Source of the DNA: Streptomyces sp. CB01881
GTDB lineage: Bacteria; Actinomycetota; Actinomycetes; Streptomycetales; Streptomycetaceae
NCBI RefSeq assembly: GCF_002953255.1
Contig: NZ_CP026498.1
Span: 8,398,185-8,462,184 of the forward strand
DNA length: 64,000 nucleotides
Direction: 5' to 3'
Shown piece by piece: positions 34,912 to 43,930 of the stretch (the stretch's first letter is position 1; every line of letters begins with the position of its first letter). A program made the translations under genes and the position numbers. The notes under the pieces were generated by a model. It had not been told where the DNA came from, searched no databases, and worked only from the letters and a program-made list of their open reading frames with translations.

Positions 34912-35663
34912 CCACCCTCGATGTCGTACGCGGCACCGCCGCGCGGGTCGCCGACGCCGTCAAGATCTACGGCGTCGGCGGAACGGAGGTCCGGGCGCTC
35001 GACCACGTCACGGTCGAGTTCCCGGCCGGGCGGTTCACCGCGATCATGGGCCCCTCCGGGTCGGGCAAGTCCACCCTGATGCACTGCGCGGCGGGGCTGG
35101 ACACCCTCACCGCCGGCAGCGCCTACATCGGTGACACCGAGCTGGGCCCGCTCGGCGACCGGCGGCTCACCCTGCTGCGCCGGGAACGGATCGGCTTCGT
35201 CTTCCAGGCGTTCAATCTGGTGCCCACGCTCACCGTCCGAGAGAACATCACCCTCCCGCTGGACCTGGCCGGCGCTGCGCCGGACCAGGCCTGGCTGGAC
35301 GCGCTGATCGACGTCGTCGGCCTCGGTGACCGGCTCCACCACCGCCCGAGCGAGCTCTCGGGCGGCCAGCAGCAGCGCGTCGCGGTGGCCCGGGCGCTCG
35401 CCGGGCGGCCGCAGGTGGTCTTCGCCGACGAGCCGACCGGGAACCTCGACTCCCGCACCGGCGGCGAGGTGCTCGGGCTGCTGCGCCGCGCGGTGGACGA
35501 GATGGGGCAGGCGGTCGTCATGGTCACCCATGACCCGATGGCCGCCGGGCACGCCGACGAGGCGCTGTTCCTCGCCGACGGCCGCCTGGTCGACCGGATG
35601 GAGCGGCCCACCGCCGGCGGGGTGCTGGACCGGATGAAGGCCTTCGAACAGGGGCGGTCATGA
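34908..35663 (+). CDS. ABC transporter ATPase (MacB/LolD-like)
   Basis: The 251-residue ATPase has Walker A GPSGSGKST (about 49-57), a Q loop in FVFQAFNLVPT, the signature LSGGQQQRVAVARAL and Walker B VVFADEPTGNLD. It starts at GTG 34908 with a four-base overlap to the SHOCT gene. Together with the FtsX-type permease downstream it forms a mechanotransmission-type or export ABC system, likely for antibiotic or cell-envelope stress. Confidence 0.94.
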   Translation: MTTLDVVRGTAARVADAVKIYGVGGTEVRALDHVTVEFPAGRFTAIMGPSGSGKSTLMHCAAGLDTLTAGSAYIGDTELGPLGDRRLTLLRRERIGFVFQAFNLVPTLTVRENITLPLDLAGAAPDQAWLDALIDVVGLGDRLHHRPSELSGGQQQRVAVARALAGRPQVVFADEPTGNLDSRTGGEVLGLLRRAVDEMGQAVVMVTHDPMAAGHADEALFLADGRLVDRMERPTAGGVLDRMKAFEQGRS

Positions 35664-35736
35664 GCGGGCGAAGCGGTCGGACGACCCAGGTGTGGGCAGG
35701 GGCTCACACCCCTGCGGGGCGAACGGAGGAGGGCGC

Positions 35737-38316
35737 ATGAGCTCCACGACAACCGCCGTCCGGCTCAGTCTGCGCTCCCTGCGCGAGCACAGACGCCGAC
35801 TGGTCGGCACCTTTCTGTCGATCCTGCTCGGGGTCAGCTTCCTGACCGGGACGATGGTGCTCGGCGACACCCTGCGGGCCAACTTCGACACCCTGTTCGC
35901 CGATGCCAACGCCGGGACGGACGTGGTGGTCCGCAGCGCCGACGTGCTCGACTCCCCGGGCACGCCCGGCGGTGTCCGGGCACCCGTCGACACGGCGCTG
36001 GCCGACCGGCTGCGCGCCGTCCCCGGGGTGGCGGCCGCCGAGCCGTCCGTCCAGGGCGCGGGCCAGCTGGTCGGCAGTGACGGCAAGCCCGTCGGCGGGC
36101 AGGGTCCGCCGACCCTGGCCGGCAACTGGCTCGGCGACAGCCGGCTGAACCCGTACAAGCTTTCGGAGGGCCGCGCGCCCGCCGCTCCCGGCGAGGCAGT
36201 GATCAACCGGGGCGCGGCGAAGACCGGAGGCCTGCACCTCGGCTCCACCACCGTGCTGCGCACCCCCGACCCGGTGACGGTCACCATCGTCGGGATCGCC
36301 ACCTTCGGGGACAGTGCCGACGGGATGGGACCGAGCACCTTCACGGCCCTGGCCTTCGGGGACGCCGAGCGCTACCTCACGCCCAAGGGCAGCGGCCAGG
36401 CCGCTTCGATCCAGGTCCGGGCCGCCGGCGGAATCCCGCAGGGCGAGCTGGTGGCGCGGATCGCCCCGCAGCTGCCGGCCGGGGTGGAGGCGGTCACCGG
36501 GGCGGCGGCCACCCAGGAGAGCACGGACATGGTGTCCGGGCGGTTCCTGACCATGTTCACCACGCTGCTGCTGGTCTTCGCCGGGATCGCGCTGCTGGTC
36601 GCGACCTTCACCATCCACAACACCTTCGCCATCGTGGTCGCCCAGCGGACGAGGGAGAACGCGCTGCTCCGGGCACTCGGCGCGGTGCGCGGCCAAGTGC
36701 TGGGCGCGACGCTGGCCGAGGCGCTGGCCGTCGGCGCACTGGCCTCGCTCGGCGGACTGCTCGGCGGGATCGGGGTGGCGGCCGGGCTCAAGGCACTGTT
36801 CTCGGCGCTGGGCTTCTCGCTGCCGACCGGTGGCATGGTGATCACCACGGCCGCGGTCGTCCTGCCGCTGCTGGTCGGTACGGTGGTGGCGGTGGGCTCG
36901 GCGCTGCTGCCGGCCGTCCGGGCCGGGCGCACCGTGCCGCTGGCGGCGCTGCGCGACACCGGGGTGGACCGGGCGGCCGAGGGACGTTCCGGCACGGTCC
37001 GGGTGGCGCTCGGCGCCGTGCTGGTCGCGGCCGGCGTCCCGGCCGCCGTCGTCGGTGCGACCGACGGGCCGTCGGTGACGCTGACCGTCGCCGGTGCGCT
37101 GGGCGTTCTGGCGGGCGTGGTGGTGCTCGGCCCGGTCGCCGCGGCCTTCGCGGTCAGGACGCTCGGTGCTCCGCTGACCCGGCTGCGCGGGGTCTCCGGC
37201 ACGCTGGCCCGGTGCAACGCGGCCCGTAACCCGCGTCGGACGTCGGCGACCGCGAGCGCGCTGATGATCGGCGTCGCCGTGGTCACCCTGTTCACGGTGT
37301 TCGGCGCTTCCGTCAAGGCCACCCTGGACGCCACGGTGAGTTCCTCCTTCGCCGGGGATCTCGCCGTCACCGCGCCCTCGTTCGGTGCGGGCGGCAGCGG
37401 GGTCAGCCCGAAGCTGGCCGACGCGCTGGCCCAACTGCCCGAGGTCCGGCAGACGGTGGGCCTCGGCCGCGGCGTCGCACGGATCGACGGCCACGGGCGG
37501 ACGCTGGACGTCACCGATCCGGCGCGGCTGGCCGGGATCGTCGACCTCGGCCGGGTCGACGGCACGCTCGACGCCCTGGGCACGGACGGCCTGGCGGTCT
37601 CGCGCAGCGAGGCCGGACAGCACAGTTGGAGGCTGGGCCAGAGCGTCACCGTCGGCTTCGCGGACGGCGTGAGCGGCACGTTCACCGTCCGCGCCCTGTA
37701 CGAGGGCGGCGGGCTGGCCGGCGACTACCTGATAACCCGCCAGGCCTGGGCCCCGCACCGCGGTCAGGACTCTGACACCGTGGTGGCCGTGGGCCTGAAG
37801 AGCGGAGTGGCGCTCGGGGCCGGCAGGGCGGCCGTCGAGAAGGCCGCGGCCCCGTTCGGGAACCCGAAGGTGCAGGACCGGGACGAGTACGCGGCGAGCG
37901 CCGCCGGAGGGGTCGACATGATGCTCTCGGTGGTCTACGCACTGCTGGCGCTCGCGGTCCTGATCGCGCTGCTCGGCATCGCCAACACGTTGACGCTGGC
38001 CGTGCACGAGCGGACCAGGGAGCTGGGTCTGCTGCGGGCGGTCGGCCAGACCAGGGCGCAGTTGCGGGCCATGGTGCGCTGGGAGTCGGTGCTGGTGGCC
38101 GCGTTCGGCACGGTGGGCGGGCTCGGTCTCGGGGCCTTCCTCGGCTGGGCACTGGTGCGGGCCTCGGACAGCGCGGGGACGGGCTCGTTCGCGATACCGC
38201 CGGGGCAGCTCGCGGTGGTGCTGGTGGCCGGGCTGCTGGCCGGCGCGGTGGCCGGCCTCCGTCCGGCGGGCCGGGCGGCGCGGCTGGACGTGCTCCGGGC
38301 GATCGCGACGGAGTGA
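35737..38316 (+). CDS. FtsX-like ABC permease
   Basis: The 859-residue protein has the two-module plan of large FtsX permeases. An N-terminal helix is followed by a large extracytoplasmic part, three helices near 280-400 (TLLLVFAGIALLVATFTIHN and on), more helices near 430-500, a second outside part and three C-terminal helices with LAVHERTRELGLLRAVGQTR. ATG 35737 has GGAGGAGGG upstream; the frame opens earlier at 35692. It ends LRAIATE, usual for the family. It works with the ATPase before it. Confidence 0.92.
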   Translation: MSSTTTAVRLSLRSLREHRRRLVGTFLSILLGVSFLTGTMVLGDTLRANFDTLFADANAGTDVVVRSADVLDSPGTPGGVRAPVDTALADRLRAVPGVAAAEPSVQGAGQLVGSDGKPVGGQGPPTLAGNWLGDSRLNPYKLSEGRAPAAPGEAVINRGAAKTGGLHLGSTTVLRTPDPVTVTIVGIATFGDSADGMGPSTFTALAFGDAERYLTPKGSGQAASIQVRAAGGIPQGELVARIAPQLPAGVEAVTGAAATQESTDMVSGRFLTMFTTLLLVFAGIALLVATFTIHNTFAIVVAQRTRENALLRALGAVRGQVLGATLAEALAVGALASLGGLLGGIGVAAGLKALFSALGFSLPTGGMVITTAAVVLPLLVGTVVAVGSALLPAVRAGRTVPLAALRDTGVDRAAEGRSGTVRVALGAVLVAAGVPAAVVGATDGPSVTLTVAGALGVLAGVVVLGPVAAAFAVRTLGAPLTRLRGVSGTLARCNAARNPRRTSATASALMIGVAVVTLFTVFGASVKATLDATVSSSFAGDLAVTAPSFGAGGSGVSPKLADALAQLPEVRQTVGLGRGVARIDGHGRTLDVTDPARLAGIVDLGRVDGTLDALGTDGLAVSRSEAGQHSWRLGQSVTVGFADGVSGTFTVRALYEGGGLAGDYLITRQAWAPHRGQDSDTVVAVGLKSGVALGAGRAAVEKAAAPFGNPKVQDRDEYAASAAGGVDMMLSVVYALLALAVLIALLGIANTLTLAVHERTRELGLLRAVGQTRAQLRAMVRWESVLVAAFGTVGGLGLGAFLGWALVRASDSAGTGSFAIPPGQLAVVLVAGLLAGAVAGLRPAGRAARLDVLRAIATE

Positions 38317-38481
38317 GGCGGGCGGGTGGGTGCAGGGGCCGGCTGCACCCACCGTGGACCCGCGGGCCGCGGCGACTCCGCGCCGCGGCACTCCGGGCCG
38401 CCCGCGCCTCAGCTCTCCGGCTCTCAGCTCCTCCGGCCGTCAGCTCCTCAGGACCTCGAAGCCGCGGGCCGGAGGGTGGCC

Positions 38482-39390
38482 TCAGCCGCCCTGCGGGAAC
38501 ACCTCCCGCAGCAGCGGGTCCGGCAGGCCGCGGCGGTGCCACTCGCGGGGGTAGCCGAGCGAGACCTCCTCGAAGCGGACGCCGTCGTAGGAGGTCACCC
38601 GGGGGATGTGCAGATGGCCGTAGATCATCGCGGCGGTGTTGAAGCGGCGGTGCCAGTCGGCCGTCAGCTCGGTGCCGCACCACTGGGCGAACTCCGGGTA
38701 CCAGAGGACCTCGGTGGGGTGGCGCACCAGCGGATAGTGGTTGACCAGGACCAGCGGCAGGTCCGGGTCGTGGGCGGCGAGCCGCTCTTCGGTGATCCGG
38801 ACGCGCTCGCGGCACCAGGAGTCGCGGTCCGGGAACGGGTCCGGGTGGAGCATCCGCTCGTCCGCGCAGACCACGCCGCTGCTGTAGGCGGCTGCCAGGG
38901 ACTCCTCCTTGGTGGTCGTCCCCGGCGCACGGAAGGAGTAGTCGTACAGCAGGAAGAGCGGCGCCACGGCGACCGGTCCGCCGGCGCCCTCCCAGACCGG
39001 GTACGGGTCCTCGGGGGTGACGACACCGAGACGGCGGCAGAGCTCCACCAGGTACTCGTAACGGGCCACGCCGCGCAGCTGTACCGGGTCGTCCGGGTGG
39101 GTCCACAGCTCGTGGTTGCCGGGGGCCCAGATCACGCGGGCGAAGCGTTCGGCCAGGAGGCCCAGGCTCCACTCGATGGAGGTGGTGATTTCGGCGATGT
39201 CACCGGCGACGATCAACCAGTCGTCAGGGGAGTCCGGCTCCAGCTTCTCCAGCAGGTCGCGGTTCTCCTGGTAGGAGACGTGGAGGTCGCTCACGGCGAG
39301 CAGCCGGCCCGCCCGTCCGGGGGCGCCGGGGCCTCCCGTCGGTTCCGACTGCGCGTCACTCTGGTACTCGGTCGTCACTCCAGCCCCCAT
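38482..39390 (-). CDS. Metallophosphoesterase
   Basis: The 302-residue protein has calcineurin-like motifs in order: AVSDLHVSY, IVAGDIAEI, WAPGNHELW, LVNHYPL and IYGHLHIPR. These give a two-metal site. The substrate is unknown; it is a cytosolic enzyme with no signal. A GTG three codons after the first ATG-like start (VTTEYQ) could be the real start. Its downstream side faces the permease gene. Confidence 0.92.
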   Translation of the reverse strand: MGAGVTTEYQSDAQSEPTGGPGAPGRAGRLLAVSDLHVSYQENRDLLEKLEPDSPDDWLIVAGDIAEITTSIEWSLGLLAERFARVIWAPGNHELWTHPDDPVQLRGVARYEYLVELCRRLGVVTPEDPYPVWEGAGGPVAVAPLFLLYDYSFRAPGTTTKEESLAAAYSSGVVCADERMLHPDPFPDRDSWCRERVRITEERLAAHDPDLPLVLVNHYPLVRHPTEVLWYPEFAQWCGTELTADWHRRFNTAAMIYGHLHIPRVTSYDGVRFEEVSLGYPREWHRRGLPDPLLREVFPQGG

Positions 39391-39539
39391 ACATTCACCC
39401 GGCCGATAGCGTCACAGTACGGGGACGGGCGGGTGCGGCGCCGCGGATTGGCTGGATCAGTCGTTCGAGTGGCGTGGTTCCTGCGCTGGCCAGAGCGGTC
39501 CGCGGAGGCTGCAGGGCCGCACGGTCGGGCTACCCGAGG

Positions 39540-39632
39540 GCACCCGCCATCCGGGGCTCGCCACATGAGCGCACCCGCCATCCGGGGCTCGCCGCCCGAG
39601 CGCACCCGCCATCCGGGGCTCGCCGCCCGAGC
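39540..39632 (+). repeat. Three tandem 31-bp repeats
   Basis: Units at 39540, 39571 and 39602 read GCACCCGCCATCCGGGGCTC and GCC, then a variable five bases. Copies two and three are nearly identical. They lie just past the end of the DUF4190 gene in a 251-bp gap between it and the metallophosphoesterase gene. Confidence 0.85.
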
Positions 39633-39642
39633 CGTTACCGGC

Positions 39643-39969
39643 TCAGGTGCCGAGCTGCCAGAGCACACCGTGGTCGGCGGCGGTGGTGACGGCCAGGAGG
39701 GCCAGGGCGGCGACGCCGAGCACCAGGCCGAGAACGGCGCGTCCGCGGCGGCGGGTGCCCCGGACGAGGGCGAGCGTGGCGAGGACGATGGCGAGCGGTC
39801 CGAGGACGATGTTGAAGAGCAGCAGGCCGGGCAGGCCGAGCAGGAAGGAGGCGACGGCCAGGTTGTCGGCTTCGGAGGTGGTGTGACGGCGCGTCGTGCC
39901 CGTGCCAGCGTCCACGGCGGTGCGGGCGTCGATGCTCGTGACAGCGCTGGTGCTCGTGGCGGTGCTCAT
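39643..39969 (-). CDS. DUF4190-type two-helix membrane protein
   Basis: The 108-residue protein has a Thr/Ala-rich soluble start, then two membrane helices with NLAVASFLLGLPGLLLFNIV and GRAVLGLVLGVAALALLAVT joined by a basic RGTRRRGR loop. That is the DUF4190 pattern. ATG 39969. Function unknown; it may share a transcript with the small protein next to it. Confidence 0.75.
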   Translation of the reverse strand: MSTATSTSAVTSIDARTAVDAGTGTTRRHTTSEADNLAVASFLLGLPGLLLFNIVLGPLAIVLATLALVRGTRRRGRAVLGLVLGVAALALLAVTTAADHGVLWQLGT

Positions 39970-40043
39970 GGTGGTGGTGAGTCCTTCCGAGGAGGGCAGA
40001 GGCCGGTGGGTCAGAAGGTCGGAGGGCGGAGGGGGGTGTCGGC

Positions 40044-40199
40044 TCAGCGCTGACGCAGACGGGCGATGCCCTCGCGGGCGCCGAACGCGAGCAGCCAGGC
40101 GGCGATGGCGGCGGAGGCGGTGAGGAAGACCGGGAGCGAGGTGTGGGCGGCGGCGCCGACGAGGACGCCCATGGCGATCAGGGCGGTGAGCAGGATCAT
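40044..40199 (-). CDS. Small hydrophobic protein
   Basis: The 51-residue protein, MILLTALIAMGVLVGAAAHT and then a second helix (FLTASAAIAAWLLAFGA), ends with a basic tail. ATG 40199 follows GGAAGGGC; the longer frame to 40268 overlaps the FabR-type operator and is unlikely. It is divergent from the FabR-like regulator and may be controlled by it. Confidence 0.6.
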   Translation of the reverse strand: MILLTALIAMGVLVGAAAHTSLPVFLTASAAIAAWLLAFGAREGIARLRQR

Positions 40200-40237
40200 G
40201 GCGTGCCCTTCCGGGAGCAGACGGTGCGAGACTTTGG

Positions 40238-40308
40238 GTTTACAAGTGTTCGCTGAATCCTTGGCCACTCTACGCCCGGCTGGCCAAGTTCGGCAAACAC
40301 TTGTTTAC
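40238..40308. promoter_or_regulatory. Paired inverted operator sites between the small gene and the FabR-like gene
   Basis: GTTTACAAGTGTTCGC (40238-40253) and GCAAACACTTGTTTAC (40293-40308) are inverted copies with two differences, 39 bases apart. Each also has the short palindrome-like core ACAAGTGTT/AACACTTGT. The second ends nine bases before the regulator GTG. They are good candidates for binding by the TetR-family product. Confidence 0.7.
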
Positions 40309-40316
40309 TGAATGGC

Positions 40317-40946
40317 GTGAGGCACAGTGTGGGGGCCAGACAGGCCCAGAAGCAGCAGAGTCGGCGTGCGTTGCTGGATGCGGGGCTCGGCCTGCTGGCC
40401 GATCAGAACCTGGCGAGCCTCGGCGTGCGCGAGGTCACCCGTGCCGCCGGGCTGTCGCCGGCCGCGTTCTACCGCCACTTCCCCGACCTCGCCGCCCTTG
40501 GCGTGGCGCTGGTCGAGGAGTCGCTCGCCAGTCTCCATGTGATGGTCCGCTCGGTGCTCGCCGGTGCGGGCGGGGCGGAGGAGCTGATCGACCGGACGGT
40601 GGACGTCATCGAGCAGCACGTCCGCGAGCACCACGCTCACGTGCGCTTCCTGTCCCGCGAGCGGCACGGCGGTGTGCGGCAGGTGCGGGAGGCGATCGAC
40701 GCCGAACTGGGGCGGTTCGCCGAGGAGGTGGGCGCGGCGCTCGCGCTCCAGCCGGTGTCCGAGGGGTGGAGCCGGGAGGATCTGCGAATGCTGGCCGAGC
40801 TCTACGTCGACCACATGGTCTCCACGGCCGCGGCCTTCCTTGAGGCGCAGGAGGCGGATCCGGCCCGTGAGCGGCGGATCGCCGCCACCGCCAGGCTCCA
40901 GCTCCGGCTGATCAGCCTCGGCCGCCGTCACTGGCAAGGTGGCTGA
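40317..40946 (+). CDS. FabR-like TetR-family regulator
   Basis: The 209-residue protein aligns by eye with E. coli FabR along the first 60 residues: QKQQSRRALLDAGLGLLADQ, SLGVREVTRAAGLSPAAFYR and HFPDLAALGVALVEES. FabR represses unsaturated fatty acid genes. The C-terminal ligand domain also has RFLSRERHGG like FabR. GTG 40317 is used. It may repress itself and the divergent small gene; a lipid role is inferred from the family only. Confidence 0.82.
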   Translation: MRHSVGARQAQKQQSRRALLDAGLGLLADQNLASLGVREVTRAAGLSPAAFYRHFPDLAALGVALVEESLASLHVMVRSVLAGAGGAEELIDRTVDVIEQHVREHHAHVRFLSRERHGGVRQVREAIDAELGRFAEEVGAALALQPVSEGWSREDLRMLAELYVDHMVSTAAAFLEAQEADPARERRIAATARLQLRLISLGRRHWQGG

Positions 40947-41013
40947 GGCCGGTCGGGGTGGTTGAGGCCGGTTGGGGTGGTTGAGGCCGGTCGGGATGGC
41001 CGGGGCCGGTCGG
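40938..41013 (+). repeat. Four tandem 19-bp repeats
   Basis: Units of GGTGGYTGAGGCCGGTYGG start at 40938, 40957, 40976 and 40995 (the last more diverged). The first covers the stop codon of the FabR-like gene. They look like slippage repeats; no fold is obvious. Confidence 0.85.
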
Positions 41014-41125
41014 GGTGGCCGGGGGTGGGGGAGCGGTCGACCGTACCCCTCGTTTATGGGTGGACTCTTGACATCTCGTCATGTCCGCGCCAGCTTGGGT
41101 GCACCCCCACAACGAGAGGTCTCTC

Positions 41126-42052
41126 ATGAAGAAGCCGCTCATAGGCATGCTCTCCACGCTCCTGCTCGCCGGGGCCACCGCCCTCGCCGCAGCCCCCGCA
41201 GCAACCGCGGCCCCCGCCGAGACCGGAGCCACCACCGCAGCCGCCGCAGCCGCCGAGACGTCCGCAGTCACCGCGGAGAACGTCGCGGAAGCCGCCGGGA
41301 CGCAGGTGCGGGCCGCCGCCGCGGTGAACTTCGCCGGTACGGTGGCGCTCAGCAACTGCTCCGGCTCGCTGGTCCGCCTCCCCGGCTCGGCCGCCACGGA
41401 CCCGGCGCTCGTCCTCTCGAACGGCCACTGCCTGGAGAGCGGGTTCCCCGGTCCCGGCGAGGTCGTGGTCAACCAGGCGTCCAGCCGCACCTTCTCGCTG
41501 CTCAACTCCACCGGCGGCAAGGCCGCGACGCTGCGCGCCACCAAGGTGGTCTACGGGACCATGACCGACACCGACGTGTCGATCTACCAGCTGAACACCA
41601 CCTACGCCTCGATCCAGTCGCGCTACGGGATCGCCCCGCTGACCATCGCGGCGGGCCACCCGGTCCAAGGCACCTCGATCAAGGTGGTCTCCGGGTACTG
41701 GAAGAAGATCTACTCCTGCTCGGTCGACGGCTTCGTCTACCGGCTGAAGGAGGGCTCCTGGACCTGGAAGGACTCGGTCCGCTACACCTCCAGCTGCAAC
41801 ACCATCGGCGGCACCTCCGGCTCGCCCGTGGTCGACGTCAACACCGGCCAGGTCGTCGCCGTGAACAACACCGGCAACGAGGACGGCCAGCGCTGCACCG
41901 ACAACAACCCGTGCGAGGTGGACCAGAACGGGGTGGTGACCGTCCGCCAGGGCATCAACTACGCCCAGGAGACCTACGGCATCCCGGCCTGCTTCGCGGC
42001 GGGCAACCGCCTCGACCTCACCCTGCCCGGCTGCACCCTGCCGCGCCCCTGA
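41126..42052 (+). CDS. Secreted trypsin-like serine protease
   Basis: The 308-residue protein has a signal peptide (MKKPLIGMLSTLLLAGATAL, cut near AATAA) and an Ala-rich propart. The protease domain has the His box VLSNGHCLE (about residue 97), Asp in MTDTDVSIYQ (about 153) and Ser in IGGTSGSPVVD (about 233). Cys pairs suit a secreted enzyme. ATG 41126 follows GAGAGG. It is followed by another secreted peptidase on the same strand, so both may serve extracellular protein use. Confidence 0.9.
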   Translation: MKKPLIGMLSTLLLAGATALAAAPAATAAPAETGATTAAAAAAETSAVTAENVAEAAGTQVRAAAAVNFAGTVALSNCSGSLVRLPGSAATDPALVLSNGHCLESGFPGPGEVVVNQASSRTFSLLNSTGGKAATLRATKVVYGTMTDTDVSIYQLNTTYASIQSRYGIAPLTIAAGHPVQGTSIKVVSGYWKKIYSCSVDGFVYRLKEGSWTWKDSVRYTSSCNTIGGTSGSPVVDVNTGQVVAVNNTGNEDGQRCTDNNPCEVDQNGVVTVRQGINYAQETYGIPACFAAGNRLDLTLPGCTLPRP

Positions 42053-42191
42053 CCTGCACACCTTTCCCCGGTGGGCCATCCGCGATCGGCGGGTGGCCCA
42101 CTCGGCCGTCTACCGGACGGCCGTCCGACCGGCGGCCGGCCACCGGCTGCCGGAGAGTGTCGAACAGTTCCGTTGACCCGATGGAGAGTTG

Positions 42192-43679
42192 ATGTCCACC
42201 AAGCTCAGAAGGCTGTTGGTCGCCGTTCTGCTGATACCGCTGCTCGGCCTCGGCCTGGCGACGCCCGCGTTCGCGCAGGGGGAGCCCGGCAGCGCGGAGA
42301 CCGGTGCGCAGGCCTCCGCCGGACCGTCCGTCGCGGACGACGCCTCGGCCGACATCAAGGACCGGCTGGCGGCGATCCCCGGGATGGCCGTCACCGAGGA
42401 GAAGCCCACCGACGCCGACCACCGGTACTTCCTCCTCACGTACACCCAGCCGATCGACCACTTCCGCCCGTGGCTCGGTACGTTCCAGCAGCGGCTGAGC
42501 GTGCTGCACCGGGGCTACGACCGCCCGACGGTCTTCTACACCAACGGCTACACCCTCGGCACCAACCCCTCGCGCACCGAGCCGACCCGGCTGACCGACG
42601 GCAACCAGGTCTCCATCGAGTACCGCTACTTCACGCCGTCCCGCCCGGAGCCCGCCGACTGGACCAAGGCCGGCATCCAGCAGGCGGCCACCGACTCGCA
42701 CCGGATCATCACCGCCCTCAAGCGGATCTACCACCGCGCGTGGCTCTCGACCGGGGCCAGCAAGGGCGGCATGTCCTCCACCTACCACCGGCGCTTCTTC
42801 CCGGAGGACGTGGACGGCACCATCGCGTACGTCGCGCCGAACGACGTCGACAACCGCGAGGACTCCGCGTACACCGAGTTCTTCAAGAACGTCGGCACCC
42901 CGGAGTGCCGTGCCGCGCTGAACGCCGCGCAGCGTGAGCTGCTGGTCCGCCGCGACCGGCTGGAGGCGCGCTACACGGCCGACAACGCCGCCGCCGGTTC
43001 GACCTTCACCACCACCGGCAGCGCGGACCGGGCGTACGAGGCGGGCGTGCTCGACGTGGTCTGGGCGTTCTGGCAGTACAGCACCGAGGCGGACTGTGCC
43101 AAGGTCCCGCCGGGGGCCGCCGCCACCGACGACCAGCTGTACGCGTGGTTCGACGAGCAGTCCGGCATCACCGGCAACAGCGACCAGTCGCTCGCCAAGT
43201 ACACCGCGTACTACTACCAGGCGGGCACCGAGCTGGGCTCGCCCACCTTCGAGGTCCCGCACCTCAAGGGCCTGCAGCACTACGACTTCAAGGAGCTGTA
43301 CTCGCCGCGCACCTACGTGCCGAAGAGCATCCCGATGCGCTTCGACCCGTCCGCGATGCGTGACATCGACCGCTGGGTGAAGCACTCGGCCGAGCGGATC
43401 ATCTTCGTCTACGGGCAGAACGACCCGTGGGGCGCCGAGCCGTTCCGGCTGGGCTGGGGCAGTGAGGACAGCCACGTCTACACCGTGCCCGGCGGCAATC
43501 ACGGTTCCAACATCGGCAAGCTGCCGGCGGCGGAGTCGGCCGAGGCCACCGCGAAGGTGCTGGAGTGGGCGGGTCTGGCCGACCCGGAGGCCGCCCGCTC
43601 GCTGGCCCAGTCGCACCAGGTCCCGCCGTTCGGTCCGCTGGACGAGGAGGGTCTGAAGCTGGAGCACCACCGCCTGTAA
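42192..43679 (+). CDS. Secreted tripeptidyl aminopeptidase (peptidase family S37, PS-10 type)
   Basis: The 495-residue protein has a signal peptide (RRLLVAVLLIPLLGLGLATP) and the S37 nucleophile motif TGASKGGMSS near residue 195. A C-terminal Asp (YGQNDPWGAEPF, near 415) and His (VPGGNHGSNIGKL, near 440) complete the triad. S37 enzymes release tripeptides from secreted proteins in Streptomyces. ATG 42192 is preceded by GGAGAGTTG. A strong hairpin follows the gene. Confidence 0.92.
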   Translation: MSTKLRRLLVAVLLIPLLGLGLATPAFAQGEPGSAETGAQASAGPSVADDASADIKDRLAAIPGMAVTEEKPTDADHRYFLLTYTQPIDHFRPWLGTFQQRLSVLHRGYDRPTVFYTNGYTLGTNPSRTEPTRLTDGNQVSIEYRYFTPSRPEPADWTKAGIQQAATDSHRIITALKRIYHRAWLSTGASKGGMSSTYHRRFFPEDVDGTIAYVAPNDVDNREDSAYTEFFKNVGTPECRAALNAAQRELLVRRDRLEARYTADNAAAGSTFTTTGSADRAYEAGVLDVVWAFWQYSTEADCAKVPPGAAATDDQLYAWFDEQSGITGNSDQSLAKYTAYYYQAGTELGSPTFEVPHLKGLQHYDFKELYSPRTYVPKSIPMRFDPSAMRDIDRWVKHSAERIIFVYGQNDPWGAEPFRLGWGSEDSHVYTVPGGNHGSNIGKLPAAESAEATAKVLEWAGLADPEAARSLAQSHQVPPFGPLDEEGLKLEHHRL

Positions 43680-43709
43680 CGGCGGCGGGCGACCACCCAG
43701 GATCCGCGA

Positions 43710-43747
43710 GGGGCCACCCGGCCGGCATGCCGCCGACGGGTGGCCCC
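43710..43747. terminator. Terminator after the S37 peptidase gene
   Basis: GGGGCCACCCG and CGGGTGGCCCC form an 11-bp stem with a 16-base loop and a short T-rich tail, 31 bases past the stop. Confidence 0.85.
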
Positions 43748-43821
43748 TTCTCATGCGCCCGCACCCCGCCCCCACCCCCGCCCGCTGCACCGGCCGGCAC
43801 TCGCCCGCGCCCACCCCGGCG

Positions 43822-43883
43822 GGGGAAGCCCCAGTGGAAGGCCCCAGCGGGAAGCCCCGGGGGGAGCCCCGGTGGGGAAAGCG
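43822..43883 (+). repeat. Degenerate GGAAGCCCC repeats before the TetR gene
   Basis: Four to five imperfect copies of about 13 bases of the form GGGGAAGCCCCAG lie in the leader of the TetR gene. They may be slippage products; the TetR start is 48 bases further. No clear palindromic operator is seen within them. Confidence 0.5.
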
Positions 43884-43930
43884 GCGCGCGCCCCCTCCCC
43901 GAAGCAGTGAATCGGTGCTTCAATGCTTCC

